A stretch of DNA of 64,000 bases from UBA10906 sp049296695 (GCA_049296695.1 JBAQSX010000183.1:16540-80539); one strand, 5' to 3'; counted from the first letter of the stretch, positions 35,149-43,907 are shown. Notes: generated from the letters alone by a model not told the origin. Made by a program: numbers and translations.

Positions 35149-36159
35149 ATGCAACATTTTCGTCTTTCCGCCATTATCACCCTTGTATGTCTTGCTATTG
35201 CATTTTATTGGGGCGGTTCAATTGGCGCATTTATCGCCCTTATTTTAGGTGTTCTCGAAGTTAGCTTATCATTCGATAACGCTGTGGTGAACGCTTCAAT
35301 TCTAAAACGCATGGATGAGCGTTGGCAGCAGTATTTTTTGACGTGGGGGATATTAATTGCCGTTTTTGGGATGCGTTTATTATTTCCTGTCACCATTGTA
35401 GCAGTAGCGACAGGCATTGATTTTGTCGGCGTAGCCAATATGGCATTGCATGAGCCAGCCACTTATGCCCAACACCTTGATGACTCGCACATTCAAATTG
35501 CCGCTTTTGGTGGTATGTTCTTATTAATGGTGTTTTTTGGCTTTTTATTTGATAACGACCGTGAATTGCATTGGCTGGGCGTAGTTGAAAAAAAACTGGC
35601 TAGCTTTGGCAAATTAGAATCCATTGAAGTGATTTTATCGCTATCAACACTGCTTATCATCCAAGCTTACTTGCCTCAAGAAGCAAGACTCTCTGCTTTA
35701 ATTTCAGGCGTTGCTGGGGTGATTTTATTTGTCGTGGTTGATAGCGCGGCGGCTTTATTTGAAGATGAAGAAGAAGGCGAAGAAGTAAGCTCAGCCATCA
35801 AAAAAGGCAGTGTGATGAGCTTTTTATATTTAGAAGTCTTAGACGCTTCATTTTCGTTTGACGGGGTTATTGGTGCGTTTGCCATTACCCAAGACGTGGT
35901 CATTATTATGTTGGGCTTAGCAATTGGTGCAATGTTTGTGCGGAGTTTAACGGTTTATTTAGTGCGTCAAGGCACATTAGATGAATATGTGTTTTTAGAA
36001 CACGGCGCACATTACGCCATTGGTTCACTAGCAGCCATTATGTTAGCCAGTATGAGCCATCATATTCCTGAAGTGGTCACGGGATTAATCGGCGCGGTAT
36101 TTATTGCTTTATCGGTGTATTCGTCTATTTTGTATAAGCGCGAACACGCAAACGCTTAA
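35149..36159 (+). CDS. DUF475 (TerC-superfamily) integral membrane protein
   Basis: 336 residues with about nine hydrophobic segments. FIALILGVLEVSLSFDNAVV and the later YLEVLDASFSFDGVIGAFAI are paired half-repeats with the acidic, asparagine-rich motifs (LSFDNA, FSFDG) characteristic of the DUF475/TerC metal-transport fold. TerC relatives help export Mn and tolerate tellurite; the role here is not known. An acidic loop (FEDEEEGEEVSS) lies in the middle. The upstream 260 bases after the tRNAs hold no recognisable feature. Confidence 0.9.
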   Translation: MQHFRLSAIITLVCLAIAFYWGGSIGAFIALILGVLEVSLSFDNAVVNASILKRMDERWQQYFLTWGILIAVFGMRLLFPVTIVAVATGIDFVGVANMALHEPATYAQHLDDSHIQIAAFGGMFLLMVFFGFLFDNDRELHWLGVVEKKLASFGKLESIEVILSLSTLLIIQAYLPQEARLSALISGVAGVILFVVVDSAAALFEDEEEGEEVSSAIKKGSVMSFLYLEVLDASFSFDGVIGAFAITQDVVIIMLGLAIGAMFVRSLTVYLVRQGTLDEYVFLEHGAHYAIGSLAAIMLASMSHHIPEVVTGLIGAVFIALSVYSSILYKREHANA

Positions 36160-36192
36160 ATCTTATAAACATCATCATAAGAGGATAAACTC

Positions 36193-37386
36193 ATGACTGA
36201 AGATACTAAACGAGCCAGATATACAGCCCCTAGCAATCCTGAAAAAAATACTGCCGCTACCGATACCAACGCGACCGCTAGTTATAACAATACCAGCACC
36301 ACTGATACCGATAACGACCACGACAGAGAAAGCACGCAGATTATTAATCAGATTAAAGAAATCACCCAACGGATGATGTCCTATGCTATTAAAAATCCTG
36401 ATATTAGTATTAATCAGGAATTATTAGAAAAAATCGTCCCTGTATTGAGAAAAGATAGTTATGATTTTACCGATGAGGATGAAATCGTATTATGGTCAAG
36501 TTATAACGATTTAACTCAATTAATTAAACCTGCTACTAATATGAGTTTAATTATTGCCGACCAGCTTAATGATGAAATGGGCGGCGGGGTTTCTAAACAA
36601 GTAATGAATTCTTTAAAGTTTTGGCAAAAAGCACCGTCGGGTTTATCACCTGCGGTAGAAAAATGCCATAGAGAATTAAAACTGGTTTTTCAGTATTTAT
36701 TATTTTCAGTGATATTGTATGTCTTAGTTCAAGGCTATAGCGGTTTATTATCCGATGCTTTAAATGATGTCAATAGACATGCCGATGAGTTAAATAAACA
36801 AAAAGCACTGATTGTTAATGAAAGTCTAATTGATAAAGAATTGGAATTGGCTAATGAACAATTACAGTTTTTAGAATATCAAGTTGATTCATCTGCTGAG
36901 TTTTTAATTGATTTAACCCATCCGCTATTATGGTTTAGTGATAATGAAAATGCTAAAGCCAATTGCGCTGATTTTATGGATCAGAAAACCGTGAGTACGC
37001 GTAAAGTGGTAGTCTCATGTGTTAGTTTCCAAAAACAATACACCTCATCGGCGTTAATGATTTTATCGCAATATATTCTGCCGTTAATTTTAGGTGTTTT
37101 AGGCGCGACCGCATTTATTGTGCGTAATACTTTAGAGAAATTACATACTAATAGTTATCTACCCAGTGCCAATGGCAAATTATCAATGCGCTTGTGTTTG
37201 GGGGGATTATTAGGTGTTATTAGCGGTATATTTATGTCAACGTCTTCAGCAGAGGCTATGGCGAGTTTTAACGTTAATTTAGTGATGATTTCGCTAATTA
37301 TGGGTTATAGCGTTGAAGTTGCCTTCTCTTTGTTTGATAGTATTGTAGAACGCATGAGAGCGTGGACTGAATCACTGAAAAAATAG
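36193..37386 (+). CDS. Hypothetical membrane protein with central coiled coil
   Basis: 397 residues; family not recognised. The N-terminus (1-45) is a Thr/Asn/Asp-rich low-complexity tail, then a mostly helical cytoplasmic region, a TM segment near 170-185 (LLFSVILYVLVQGYSGLL), a coiled-coil stretch (SDALNDVNRHADELNKQKAL, about 190-230), a domain with one cysteine pair (ANCADFM, VVVSCVSF), and three TM segments near 290-385 (ILPLILGVLGATAFIV, LGGLLGVISGIFMS, MISLIMGYSVEVAFSLF). The TM–coil–TM shape suggests a stator- or sensor-like envelope protein. AGAGG lies upstream. It is 33 nt after DUF475, so probably co-transcribed. Confidence 0.75.
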   Translation: MTEDTKRARYTAPSNPEKNTAATDTNATASYNNTSTTDTDNDHDRESTQIINQIKEITQRMMSYAIKNPDISINQELLEKIVPVLRKDSYDFTDEDEIVLWSSYNDLTQLIKPATNMSLIIADQLNDEMGGGVSKQVMNSLKFWQKAPSGLSPAVEKCHRELKLVFQYLLFSVILYVLVQGYSGLLSDALNDVNRHADELNKQKALIVNESLIDKELELANEQLQFLEYQVDSSAEFLIDLTHPLLWFSDNENAKANCADFMDQKTVSTRKVVVSCVSFQKQYTSSALMILSQYILPLILGVLGATAFIVRNTLEKLHTNSYLPSANGKLSMRLCLGGLLGVISGIFMSTSSAEAMASFNVNLVMISLIMGYSVEVAFSLFDSIVERMRAWTESLKK

Positions 37387-37405
37387 TAGTGTTGCTATTG
37401 ACAAT

Positions 37406-37438
37406 ATGACTGCCAGTCCTTTAAAGACTGGCAGTCAT
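37406..37438 (+). terminator. Palindromic terminator / dispersed palindrome, family B, copy 1
   Basis: ATGACTGCCAGTC and GACTGGCAGTCAT, 13-bp arms with a TTTAAA-type centre, follow the hypothetical membrane gene. The same arms recur at 40725-40758. Confidence 0.7.
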
Positions 37439-37490
37439 GAGATGAACAACTCTAATCCTAACGCCTATCTTGTCATTTAAAATCACTGCT

Positions 37491-39785
37491 ATGGCAAAGC
37501 CAGCGCGGTCTATTCCAAGCCCAATGTCGAACATCTATCCTTACGAGCAACGCGATTCAGTGCGTGATAATTTAAAGTTACCGCCGCAATCCTTGCAAGC
37601 TGAGCAAGCGGTTTTGGGTGGCTTGATTATTGATAATCAGGCGTGGGATGGCGTTGCCGATCAAGTGAGCGCGGAGGATTTTTATCGCAGAGGACATCAA
37701 CTCATCTTTAAAACCATTAGCAAAATGGCCGATGAGCAGATTCCCTTCGACATCGTCACCCTTTCCGACAAACTCAAATCCGCTGGCGAATTAGAAAACG
37801 CTGGCGGATTATCGTATTTAATCACCCTTGCCAACGATACTCCCAGTGCCGCCAATATTGTCACCTATGCAGGCATCGTGCGTGATAAGGCAGTATTGCG
37901 CCAACTCATTCATGTCGGTACAGAAATTTCTAATTCAGCCTTTCAACCCCAAGGGCGTGACACTGCCGCGTTGCTAGAAAGCGCCGAGCAACAAGTATTT
38001 CATATCGCAGAGCAACGCCGCAAAGGACAAGGTGGTTTTACAGGCATTAAAACCTTACTTGGGCGCACTTTGCATAAAATCGAAGAACTCTATGAAGCCG
38101 ATAATCCCATTACGGGGGCAAGCACGGGTTTTACTGACCTTGATGAATACACTTCTGGTCTGCAACCTGCTGATTTAATTATTATTGCGGGTAGACCGTC
38201 GATGGGAAAATGTTTTGGCAAAGGCACGCGCATTTTACTGTATTCGGGCGAAGTGAAAGCGGTTGAAGATATTCAAGTGGGTGATTTACTCATGGGTGAT
38301 GATTCTACGCCGCGCACGGTTTTATCCTTAGCGCGTGGACGTGAAGCCATGTATTGGGTTAAACAAAATAAAGCTAATGCCTATCGGGTCAATGAATCGC
38401 ATATTTTATCTTTAAAGCGTAGTCGTAATGAAGGCAAACATAAAAACGGTGAAGTCTTAAATATTGATTTAAGCGATTATCTTAGCCGTTCAACTAAATT
38501 TAAATCGAATTATAAAGGTTATAAAGTTGCCGTTGAATTTACTGAGCAAGATTTACCCTTATGTCCTTATTCTTTAGGATTATGGTTAGCGAGTAGCAAT
38601 GATTCAATAAGCAATCATCAAGATAATGCAATTTTACAAGCCTTAAATCTATTAAATAATAAACATATTCCGCACTCATTTTTAATTAATTCTCGTGAAA
38701 ATCGCCTACAGTTATTAGCAGGATTAATTGATGGCAATGGACACTATTTTAAACAATCTAAAGTTTATCAAATAAGTGAAAACAATTTTGAATTAGCAAA
38801 ACAAATTAAATTCTTATGTGATAGTTTAGGATTTAGAACCTCATTAATTAGCAAACCATTACAAGAAACTACAGTTTATCGTGTGCGTTTTTCAGGTAAT
38901 ATCGATGAAATTCCTGTGAAAATAACGCGAAAAAAAGCCGATGCTTGGACAAGTAATAGAACATGGCAACAAACAGCTATTAAAATCGAATACGATAAGA
39001 TTGATGATTATTATGGTTTTGTTTGTGATGGTAATCGTTTATTTTTATTAGACGATATGACCGTAGTTCATAATACCGCAGTATCGATGAATATAGCCGA
39101 AAACGTAGCCATTGGCAGTAAATTACCCGTGGCTATATTTAGTATGGAAATGCCCGCCGATTCATTAACTATGCGGATGATGTCCTCACTAGGACGTATT
39201 GACCAACATAAAGTCAGAACGGGTAAATTAGGCGAAGAAGATTGGCCCAGACTCACGTCTGCCATTAATTTATTAGCCGAAGCTAAATTATTTATCGATG
39301 ACACCCCAGCTTTGTCACCGATTGAAGTCAGAGCAAGAGCGCGGCGATTAGCACGTGAACAAGGGCAATTAGGTTTAATTGTGGTCGATTATTTGCAATT
39401 AATGCAGTCGCCTAGTAGTAGTGATAATGAAGTCGATAGAATCAGTGATATATCACGTGGTTTAAAAGCCTTGGCAAAAGAATTAAATGTGCCTGTAATT
39501 GCGCTATCACAATTAAATCGTAATTTAGAACAACGTCCCAATAAACGTCCTATTATGTCGGATTTACGTTCTAGTGGCGCGATAGAACAAGATGCGGATT
39601 TAATATTATTTATTTATCGAGATGAGGTTTATAACCCCAATAGTGCCGATAAAGGTACAGCGGAATTAATTATTGGTAAACAACGTAATGGCCCACTGGG
39701 TACTGTACGTTTAACATTTTTGGGTGAATATACCCGTTTTGAAAATTGTGCCGCTGGTTATGATAATAATAATGCTTATGAATAA
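37491..39785 (+). CDS. dnaB: Replicative DNA helicase DnaB with intein
   Basis: 764 residues as translated, 476 after intein removal (E. coli DnaB 471). Start at the ATG 37491; a TTG 21 nt upstream in frame is less likely. The extein N-domain begins LKLPPQSLQAEQAVLGGLII; the RecA-like ATPase domain has Walker A GRPSMGK, interrupted right after the lysine, resuming TAVSMNIAENVA; then SMEMPADSLTMRM, IVVDYLQLMQ, AIEQDADLILFIYRDE. DnaB unwinds DNA at the replication fork, so intein excision must be efficient for viability. The two flanks join to a normal Walker A, GRPSMGKT. Confidence 0.97.
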   Translation: MAKPARSIPSPMSNIYPYEQRDSVRDNLKLPPQSLQAEQAVLGGLIIDNQAWDGVADQVSAEDFYRRGHQLIFKTISKMADEQIPFDIVTLSDKLKSAGELENAGGLSYLITLANDTPSAANIVTYAGIVRDKAVLRQLIHVGTEISNSAFQPQGRDTAALLESAEQQVFHIAEQRRKGQGGFTGIKTLLGRTLHKIEELYEADNPITGASTGFTDLDEYTSGLQPADLIIIAGRPSMGKCFGKGTRILLYSGEVKAVEDIQVGDLLMGDDSTPRTVLSLARGREAMYWVKQNKANAYRVNESHILSLKRSRNEGKHKNGEVLNIDLSDYLSRSTKFKSNYKGYKVAVEFTEQDLPLCPYSLGLWLASSNDSISNHQDNAILQALNLLNNKHIPHSFLINSRENRLQLLAGLIDGNGHYFKQSKVYQISENNFELAKQIKFLCDSLGFRTSLISKPLQETTVYRVRFSGNIDEIPVKITRKKADAWTSNRTWQQTAIKIEYDKIDDYYGFVCDGNRLFLLDDMTVVHNTAVSMNIAENVAIGSKLPVAIFSMEMPADSLTMRMMSSLGRIDQHKVRTGKLGEEDWPRLTSAINLLAEAKLFIDDTPALSPIEVRARARRLAREQGQLGLIVVDYLQLMQSPSSSDNEVDRISDISRGLKALAKELNVPVIALSQLNRNLEQRPNKRPIMSDLRSSGAIEQDADLILFIYRDEVYNPNSADKGTAELIIGKQRNGPLGTVRLTFLGEYTRFENCAAGYDNNNAYE
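38211..39074 (+). mobile_element. DnaB intein, 288 residues, with a degenerate-looking LAGLIDADG endonuclease
   Basis: Starts with the nucleophile Cys1 (CFGKGTRILLYSGE) and ends VVHN just before a +1 Thr of the extein. Splicing block A: GTRILLY; block B: YRVNESHILSL, with the histidine in place but Asn where the usual Thr of T-x-x-H stands; blocks F/G: YYGFVCDGNRLFLLDDMTVV-HN. Between them are LAGLIDGNGHYF (one clear LAGLIDADG helix) and SLGLWLASSNDS, where the first such helix has lost its acidic residue. Base composition matches the host. Host splicing blocks look intact, so excision is expected; homing activity is doubtful. Confidence 0.95.
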
Positions 39786-39786
39786 T

Positions 39787-40143
39787 TCAAGCGGCAATTA
39801 GTATATCAAAGCCTTGCATAAATGCACCGATTTGCTCACGGTTTAATAACTGCACAGGCAAAAATAAATCCTCTGTTTTTAAACCACGGTCTTGCAAAGA
39901 TTCAGTTTCACTATAAATATCAGTAATTTCATAAAGCGGTAATACTGACAATAACGCCGCCGTATCTTTTAATTGTTGCAGTTGCGCCTGTTGATTTTGT
40001 TTTAAATGAAATACCGCATCATCGAGTAATAATACACTGACTTTTTGGTCAAAAGCCGCTGTAGTTAATAACATATCTAACATTTCTTGAAGCCACGCGC
40101 CACTATGCGCGGCTTTGCGTAATACAAATAAATAAGTTTTCAT
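39787..40143 (-). CDS. tusC: Sulfurtransferase complex subunit TusC (DsrF-like)
   Basis: 118 residues. KTYLFVLRKAAHSGAWLQEM and KVSVLLLDDAVFHLKQNQQ are the DsrEF-like fold, and the later DIYSETESLQDRGL segment matches TusC/DsrF. TusBCD relays sulfur from TusA towards TusE and MnmA for 2-thiouridine in tRNA; DsrEFH does a similar job in sulfur oxidation. It shares one base with the upstream tusD (TAATG-type junction) and is convergent with dnaB, whose stop is 1 nt away. There is no room for tusB here. Confidence 0.85.
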   Translation of the reverse strand: MKTYLFVLRKAAHSGAWLQEMLDMLLTTAAFDQKVSVLLLDDAVFHLKQNQQAQLQQLKDTAALLSVLPLYEITDIYSETESLQDRGLKTEDLFLPVQLLNREQIGAFMQGFDILIAA

Positions 40144-40532
40144 TAGCCAAATACCAAAAAACGCTCAGCCATTAAAGTCGCTTCTAACCATTGTCCTAAA
40201 CCCGCCAATCGAAAACCCTCAGCGACATCATTATCTTTTTTGCCTTGTTGACTGGCTTCTTCATGACTTAATAAACCACGGCGTTGCGCGGCTGAAATAC
40301 AGACCACTAAATCAATATTATGAGTTTTAGCTAATTGTGACCAAAGCCGAGTTTGATTTAATTCATCATCAGCGGGAGAATTATAATGAAAGGCATGATA
40401 AACCCCTTCATGATAAAAGAACACGCGGATAATGTCATGTCCTTGCGCGAGTGCCTCGCAAATAAATTGATAGCCGCAATAAGCAGTATTATTTTGATAG
40501 GGACTGCTATTAATTTGAATGGCAAATTTCAT
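40143..40532 (-). CDS. tusD: Sulfurtransferase complex subunit TusD (DsrE-like)
   Basis: 129 residues, nearly the E. coli length. MKFAIQINSSPYQNNTAYCG and EALAQGHDIIRVFFYHEGVY are DsrE-type, and LVVCISAAQRRG places the persulfide-carrying cysteine at position 78, the same number as the active cysteine of E. coli TusD. The C-terminal FRLAGLGQWLEATLMAERFL closes the family pattern. It is the first gene of a two-gene unit with tusC. TusD versus DsrE cannot be separated by sequence alone; absence of dsr neighbours favours TusD. Confidence 0.9.
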   Translation of the reverse strand: MKFAIQINSSPYQNNTAYCGYQFICEALAQGHDIIRVFFYHEGVYHAFHYNSPADDELNQTRLWSQLAKTHNIDLVVCISAAQRRGLLSHEEASQQGKKDNDVAEGFRLAGLGQWLEATLMAERFLVFG

Positions 40533-40631
40533 AAGTCATATTTAATAATTTTGTAAAGGAAAATAATATTTATCCTTAATTATAAGCTAGTGTCTCAAAA
40601 GAGTAGGTTTTAACAAAACGCTATTTTAGTT

Positions 40632-40657
40632 GGAGTTCAAAGCTAGGTTTGAACTCC
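40632..40657. repeat. Dispersed palindrome, family A, copy 5
   Basis: GGAGTTCAAAGC / GGTTTGAACTCC around CTAG, one mismatch, between tusD and the unknown secreted protein gene. Confidence 0.8.
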
Positions 40658-40724
40658 GATTGTTTGATATTAACTGCACTATTAATTATAGTAATTTAGT
40701 TTTATGTTAATGTTTATTAACAAC

Positions 40725-40758
40725 ACGACTGCCAGTCTTTTAAAAGACTGGCAGTCGT
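40725..40758. repeat. Dispersed palindrome, family B, copy 2 (perfect)
   Basis: ACGACTGCCAGTCTTTT mirrored exactly, 17 bp per arm. It lies just past the stop of the minus-strand hypothetical gene, where it could act as a terminator. Confidence 0.8.
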
Positions 40759-40778
40759 TTTAGCACTAATTAAAATAT

Positions 40779-41426
40779 TTAAGGATTAATCGGTTTAATC
40801 CATTCAATAAAACCTAAAGCAATGGCTTTATCTAAATCAGTTTCTGCGATTTCATAAACATTAAAATTACCCGCGTCAATACCGCATAAGGCGGGATGAA
40901 TTAAACCATCACTTTCTTTATCCGCAGAATAAACAGTAATATCGCCCAATTGCGTTTGCATATCGGCCACTGAAATACCGCTATTATTTTCACATTGCAA
41001 ACCGCCGTCAGATTTAGCAACTAATACCGTAGTGGGTTTGGCAATTAAAGGTGGACAAGTGGTTAAACGCGTCACGCTGTAAAAAGTTGTATTCGGATTG
41101 TACGCGAGTGCGCTTATCTGCTTTACAAATCGTTCAAAGGTTTTGCTCGGCGGTTGTGTGCTGGGACGGTCTTCCACACAGGCTGAAAACCCGCCTTCGC
41201 GTCCGTAACCCAAAACAATAAATTTATCGATAACATTATTGGCAACCGCTTTGCCGATAAGCTGACGTAAGGTTTTATAAGCCACAGCATCGACACCCAC
41301 GCCCGTGCCACCGATAGAAATCTCTAGCGCGTGACGTGTTTCGGGCATCGGTGGTGTTTTAGCCAACACCGCTGTACTGCCAAACAAACCAAGCAAAACT
41401 AACAATAAATAAGCAATTTTTTTCAT
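40779..41426 (-). CDS. Hypothetical secreted protein
   Basis: 215 residues from ATG at 41426, with AAGG 8 nt upstream. The signal peptide is MKKIAYLLLVLLGLFGSTAV-LA. The mature part starts KTPPMPETRHALEISIGGTG and has four cysteines (FSACVEDRPS, TTCPPL, LQCENN, ALCGID) that could make two disulfides. I recognise no family. The large gap upstream (to 41711) holds no other gene. Confidence 0.7.
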   Translation of the reverse strand: MKKIAYLLLVLLGLFGSTAVLAKTPPMPETRHALEISIGGTGVGVDAVAYKTLRQLIGKAVANNVIDKFIVLGYGREGGFSACVEDRPSTQPPSKTFERFVKQISALAYNPNTTFYSVTRLTTCPPLIAKPTTVLVAKSDGGLQCENNSGISVADMQTQLGDITVYSADKESDGLIHPALCGIDAGNFNVYEIAETDLDKAIALGFIEWIKPINP

Positions 41427-41711
41427 CGTGAACACCTTAGTAAAAATTAACGAATGATTATTCTAACGGTTTTCATCAATAAAACCATGAGAATAGCTTT
41501 GATAATGATTAATACTTCAAGAATTCTTTTAATAAAGTGTAGTAATTAGCAGTTCAATATAGTAGATTTTGCGCCGTGCAATAAATGATTGTACAACACA
41601 GTGAGTATTGCAAGTCTTGTAAATACAGGCTAATTAAAACCATAAAGTAATTACTAATCAATTGCTAATACTTAAGCTCATCAATATGACTTTGAAAACA
41701 ATAGGTGTTTT

Positions 41712-42548
41712 ATGTTATTAAAAAAAGGTTCTACTGGCGAAGATGTCAAAAAATTGCAAGCTAAATTAGGTTTAGGTGCAGACGGTATTTTTGGTGCTGG
41801 CACTGAGGCTAAAGTTAAAGAATGGCAAGCGGCTAATGGCTTAGGCGCGGACGGTATTGTGGGCGATAAAAGCTGGGCAAAATTATTTGCCGATGGCGCG
41901 GCTCCAGCGGCTGCGGCAAGTGCCGCGCCTGTGGCAATTCCACCTAGCGACTTTAAATTATCAGCTTTGCAAGGTCATATTCCAGATGCGGTAATCGCGC
42001 AAATCCCTGACACAGCGGCTAAATTTAACATCACCAATACCTTGCGTTTAGCGCATTTCTTAGCGCAATGCGGACATGAAAGTGGTGGTTTTAAATTTAT
42101 CAGTGAAAACTTAAATTATTCAGCTGACGGTTTGCAAAAGATTTTTGGCAAATATTTTGATGCCTCAAAAGCAGCCGCTTATGCACGTCAACCTGAAAAA
42201 ATTGCTTCACGCGTTTATGCCAGCAGAATGGGCAATGGTGATGAGGCCAGCGGTGATGGTTTTAAATATCGCGGTCGTGGTTATATCCAATTAACAGGTA
42301 AATCTAACTACACCAATTTTGCTAAATTCATCGGTGAAGATACTGTCGCCAATCCTGATTTAGTTGCCAGCAAATATCCTTTAGCCTCTGCGGCATTTTT
42401 CTTTGATAGCAATGGCTTATGGAAATTATGCGATGCGGGTTCAAATGAAGCGGCAGTGACTGCCGTCACTAAACGCGTTAATGGTGGTACGATTGGTTTA
42501 GCCGATAGATTAAAACACTTTAAAGAATATTATGCTTTATTAAGCTAA
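41712..42548 (+). CDS. Glycoside hydrolase 19 (chitinase/endolysin-type) with peptidoglycan-binding domain
   Basis: 278 residues. Residues 1-60 (LLKKGSTGEDVKKLQAKLGL through GDKSWAKLFADG) are a PG_binding_1 domain. After an alanine-rich linker, the GH19 domain has LRLAHFLAQCGHESGGFKFI with the catalytic Glu, YRGRGYIQLTGKSNYTNFAK, and KRVNGGTIGLADRLKHF. GH19 plus PG_binding is the layout of phage endolysins such as those of Salmonella-type phages. No signal peptide is visible, so export or lysis context is unclear. No holin or phage gene is adjacent. Confidence 0.9.
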   Translation: MLLKKGSTGEDVKKLQAKLGLGADGIFGAGTEAKVKEWQAANGLGADGIVGDKSWAKLFADGAAPAAAASAAPVAIPPSDFKLSALQGHIPDAVIAQIPDTAAKFNITNTLRLAHFLAQCGHESGGFKFISENLNYSADGLQKIFGKYFDASKAAAYARQPEKIASRVYASRMGNGDEASGDGFKYRGRGYIQLTGKSNYTNFAKFIGEDTVANPDLVASKYPLASAAFFFDSNGLWKLCDAGSNEAAVTAVTKRVNGGTIGLADRLKHFKEYYALLS

Positions 42549-42572
42549 TCGTATTACTTTATTGAGAATCAT

Positions 42573-42609
42573 AAAAACCTGTCAGATTTAAAATTTGACA
42601 GGTTTTTTT
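42573..42609 (+). terminator. Terminator after the GH19 gene (family C, copy 2)
   Basis: AAAAACCTGTCA and TTGACAGGTTTTTTT arms with a T-run close the gene 25 nt past its stop. It is related to 28786-28820. Confidence 0.75.
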
Positions 42610-42648
42610 ATGAGAAAAACCTTTGTAGATAATAAACTTAGCTTGCTG

Positions 42649-42715
42649 TGTCTGAATCAGGATTTTCGAGATTATAAGATTTTCAGGATAAATCTTGTGA
42701 ATCCTGATTCAGACA
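42649..42715. repeat. Dispersed inverted repeat, family E, copy 2
   Basis: TGTCTGAATCAGGATT is mirrored by AATCCTGATTCAGACA, with a core AGATTTTCAGGATAAATCTT matching that of 6011-6095. Confidence 0.8.
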
Positions 42716-42809
42716 ATAGAATCATTAAAATAAGTAATTGCACGCTTAAAGAAGTTATCGTTTTTCATCTACAAAAAAATAGCACCTTACCATACGGAAT
42801 TAATACATC

Positions 42810-43907
42810 ATGTTTACTTTTGGTATAGAACACGAAGTGGCTTTTTTAAATAAAGATAATCATTTTGTTGATTGGTCAGTGACTAGTTTTGCAGAATTAA
42901 ATAAAATTATTAATCAATTACCGTTTTACTCCGATGATTATTCAAGTCTTTATATAGGTGATGCCAAAATCCGCGAAAAACGCTGGTATCTTGAAGGTAT
43001 TGAAAGGTTTAATAATGAGGGTGACTTTGTCCATTTTGACCCTAAAGGCATAGAAATTAGGACAACTATTCACACTAGTATTTGGAAAACCATTAAAGAA
43101 TTAAAACAGAGTTTTTCCTTATTGCGTAGTATTACTAAAAATCATGGTTTAACCCCTGTATTAATTAGTTTTAATCCTTATCAAACTCATTATAGTTATC
43201 AGCCGCCGCTTAATGCTTATGAATTAGAACTTCGGCAAGACGATAATGGCTATCAAATGGAGCATTTGGCTATGCTCACCTATGGTCCTGATTTAAATAT
43301 AGGACAACAGGGTTTATCATTTGAAACCTTGCTTGACTTGTCTTATAAATTAATTGCCTATAGTCCTTATATTATTCCTTTTAGTTTTAGCTCACCGTTT
43401 TATCAGGGGCAATTATGGCAAGGACGTTCGGTGCGTAGTTTTTTTCGAGCCGCGCAAAGACCTACGGTGCGTCTTTATGTTGATAAAGATACTTGGCTGT
43501 CTACTAATAATATGCCGCCGTTTGTTAATTTAGCCAGAATTCCCTCTGAAATAGGTCGCCTTGAATTTAAAGCATTTGATAGTTGCGATAATTTTGTGAT
43601 TTACGCGGGATTATTGGCTTTATTAAAAGGCTTATTAGTAGATAAAACTTTGAATGAACGGGCAAGTATTGCTGATGCTCAATTATATCAACATGTTGCA
43701 AAAGTAGGCTTTGATGATGAGGCAATCGCTTTAAAAGCTAAGCAAATAATAACAGCGGCTGAAACCGCGCTTGGGATTGATGAAGATGCGCAATTATTAC
43801 AGCCTTTAAAACTCATGTTACAACAAAGACAAACCCCTGCTGATAGTATGATTACTCAATTTCAGGCGACGCATTCAATTAATGCCGTTTTAAAACAAAG
43901 TTATTGA
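42810..43907 (+). CDS. GCS2-like glutamate–cysteine ligase family protein
   Basis: 365 residues. MFTFGIEHEVAFLNKDNHFV carries the E-H-E-type ATP/Mg motif, and FDPKGIEIRTTIHTSIWKTI and RIPSEIGRLEFKAFDSCDNF the second metal/substrate segment of carboxylate-amine ligases of the GCS2 family. These enzymes form amide bonds between glutamate and an amine or amino acid; cyanobacteria-like members make gamma-glutamylcysteine, but others have unknown substrates. It is alone between repeats, with no gshB neighbour. Confidence 0.75.
   Translation: MFTFGIEHEVAFLNKDNHFVDWSVTSFAELNKIINQLPFYSDDYSSLYIGDAKIREKRWYLEGIERFNNEGDFVHFDPKGIEIRTTIHTSIWKTIKELKQSFSLLRSITKNHGLTPVLISFNPYQTHYSYQPPLNAYELELRQDDNGYQMEHLAMLTYGPDLNIGQQGLSFETLLDLSYKLIAYSPYIIPFSFSSPFYQGQLWQGRSVRSFFRAAQRPTVRLYVDKDTWLSTNNMPPFVNLARIPSEIGRLEFKAFDSCDNFVIYAGLLALLKGLLVDKTLNERASIADAQLYQHVAKVGFDDEAIALKAKQIITAAETALGIDEDAQLLQPLKLMLQQRQTPADSMITQFQATHSINAVLKQSY

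Noticed and set aside
35003..35248. Plus-strand 81-codon frame overlapping the DUF475 start
   Set aside because: It lies in another frame of a well-supported gene, with no family resemblance.
42595..42828. Plus-strand 77-codon frame after the GH19 gene
   Set aside because: It runs over a terminator and a family E inverted repeat and overlaps the start of the GCS2-like gene.
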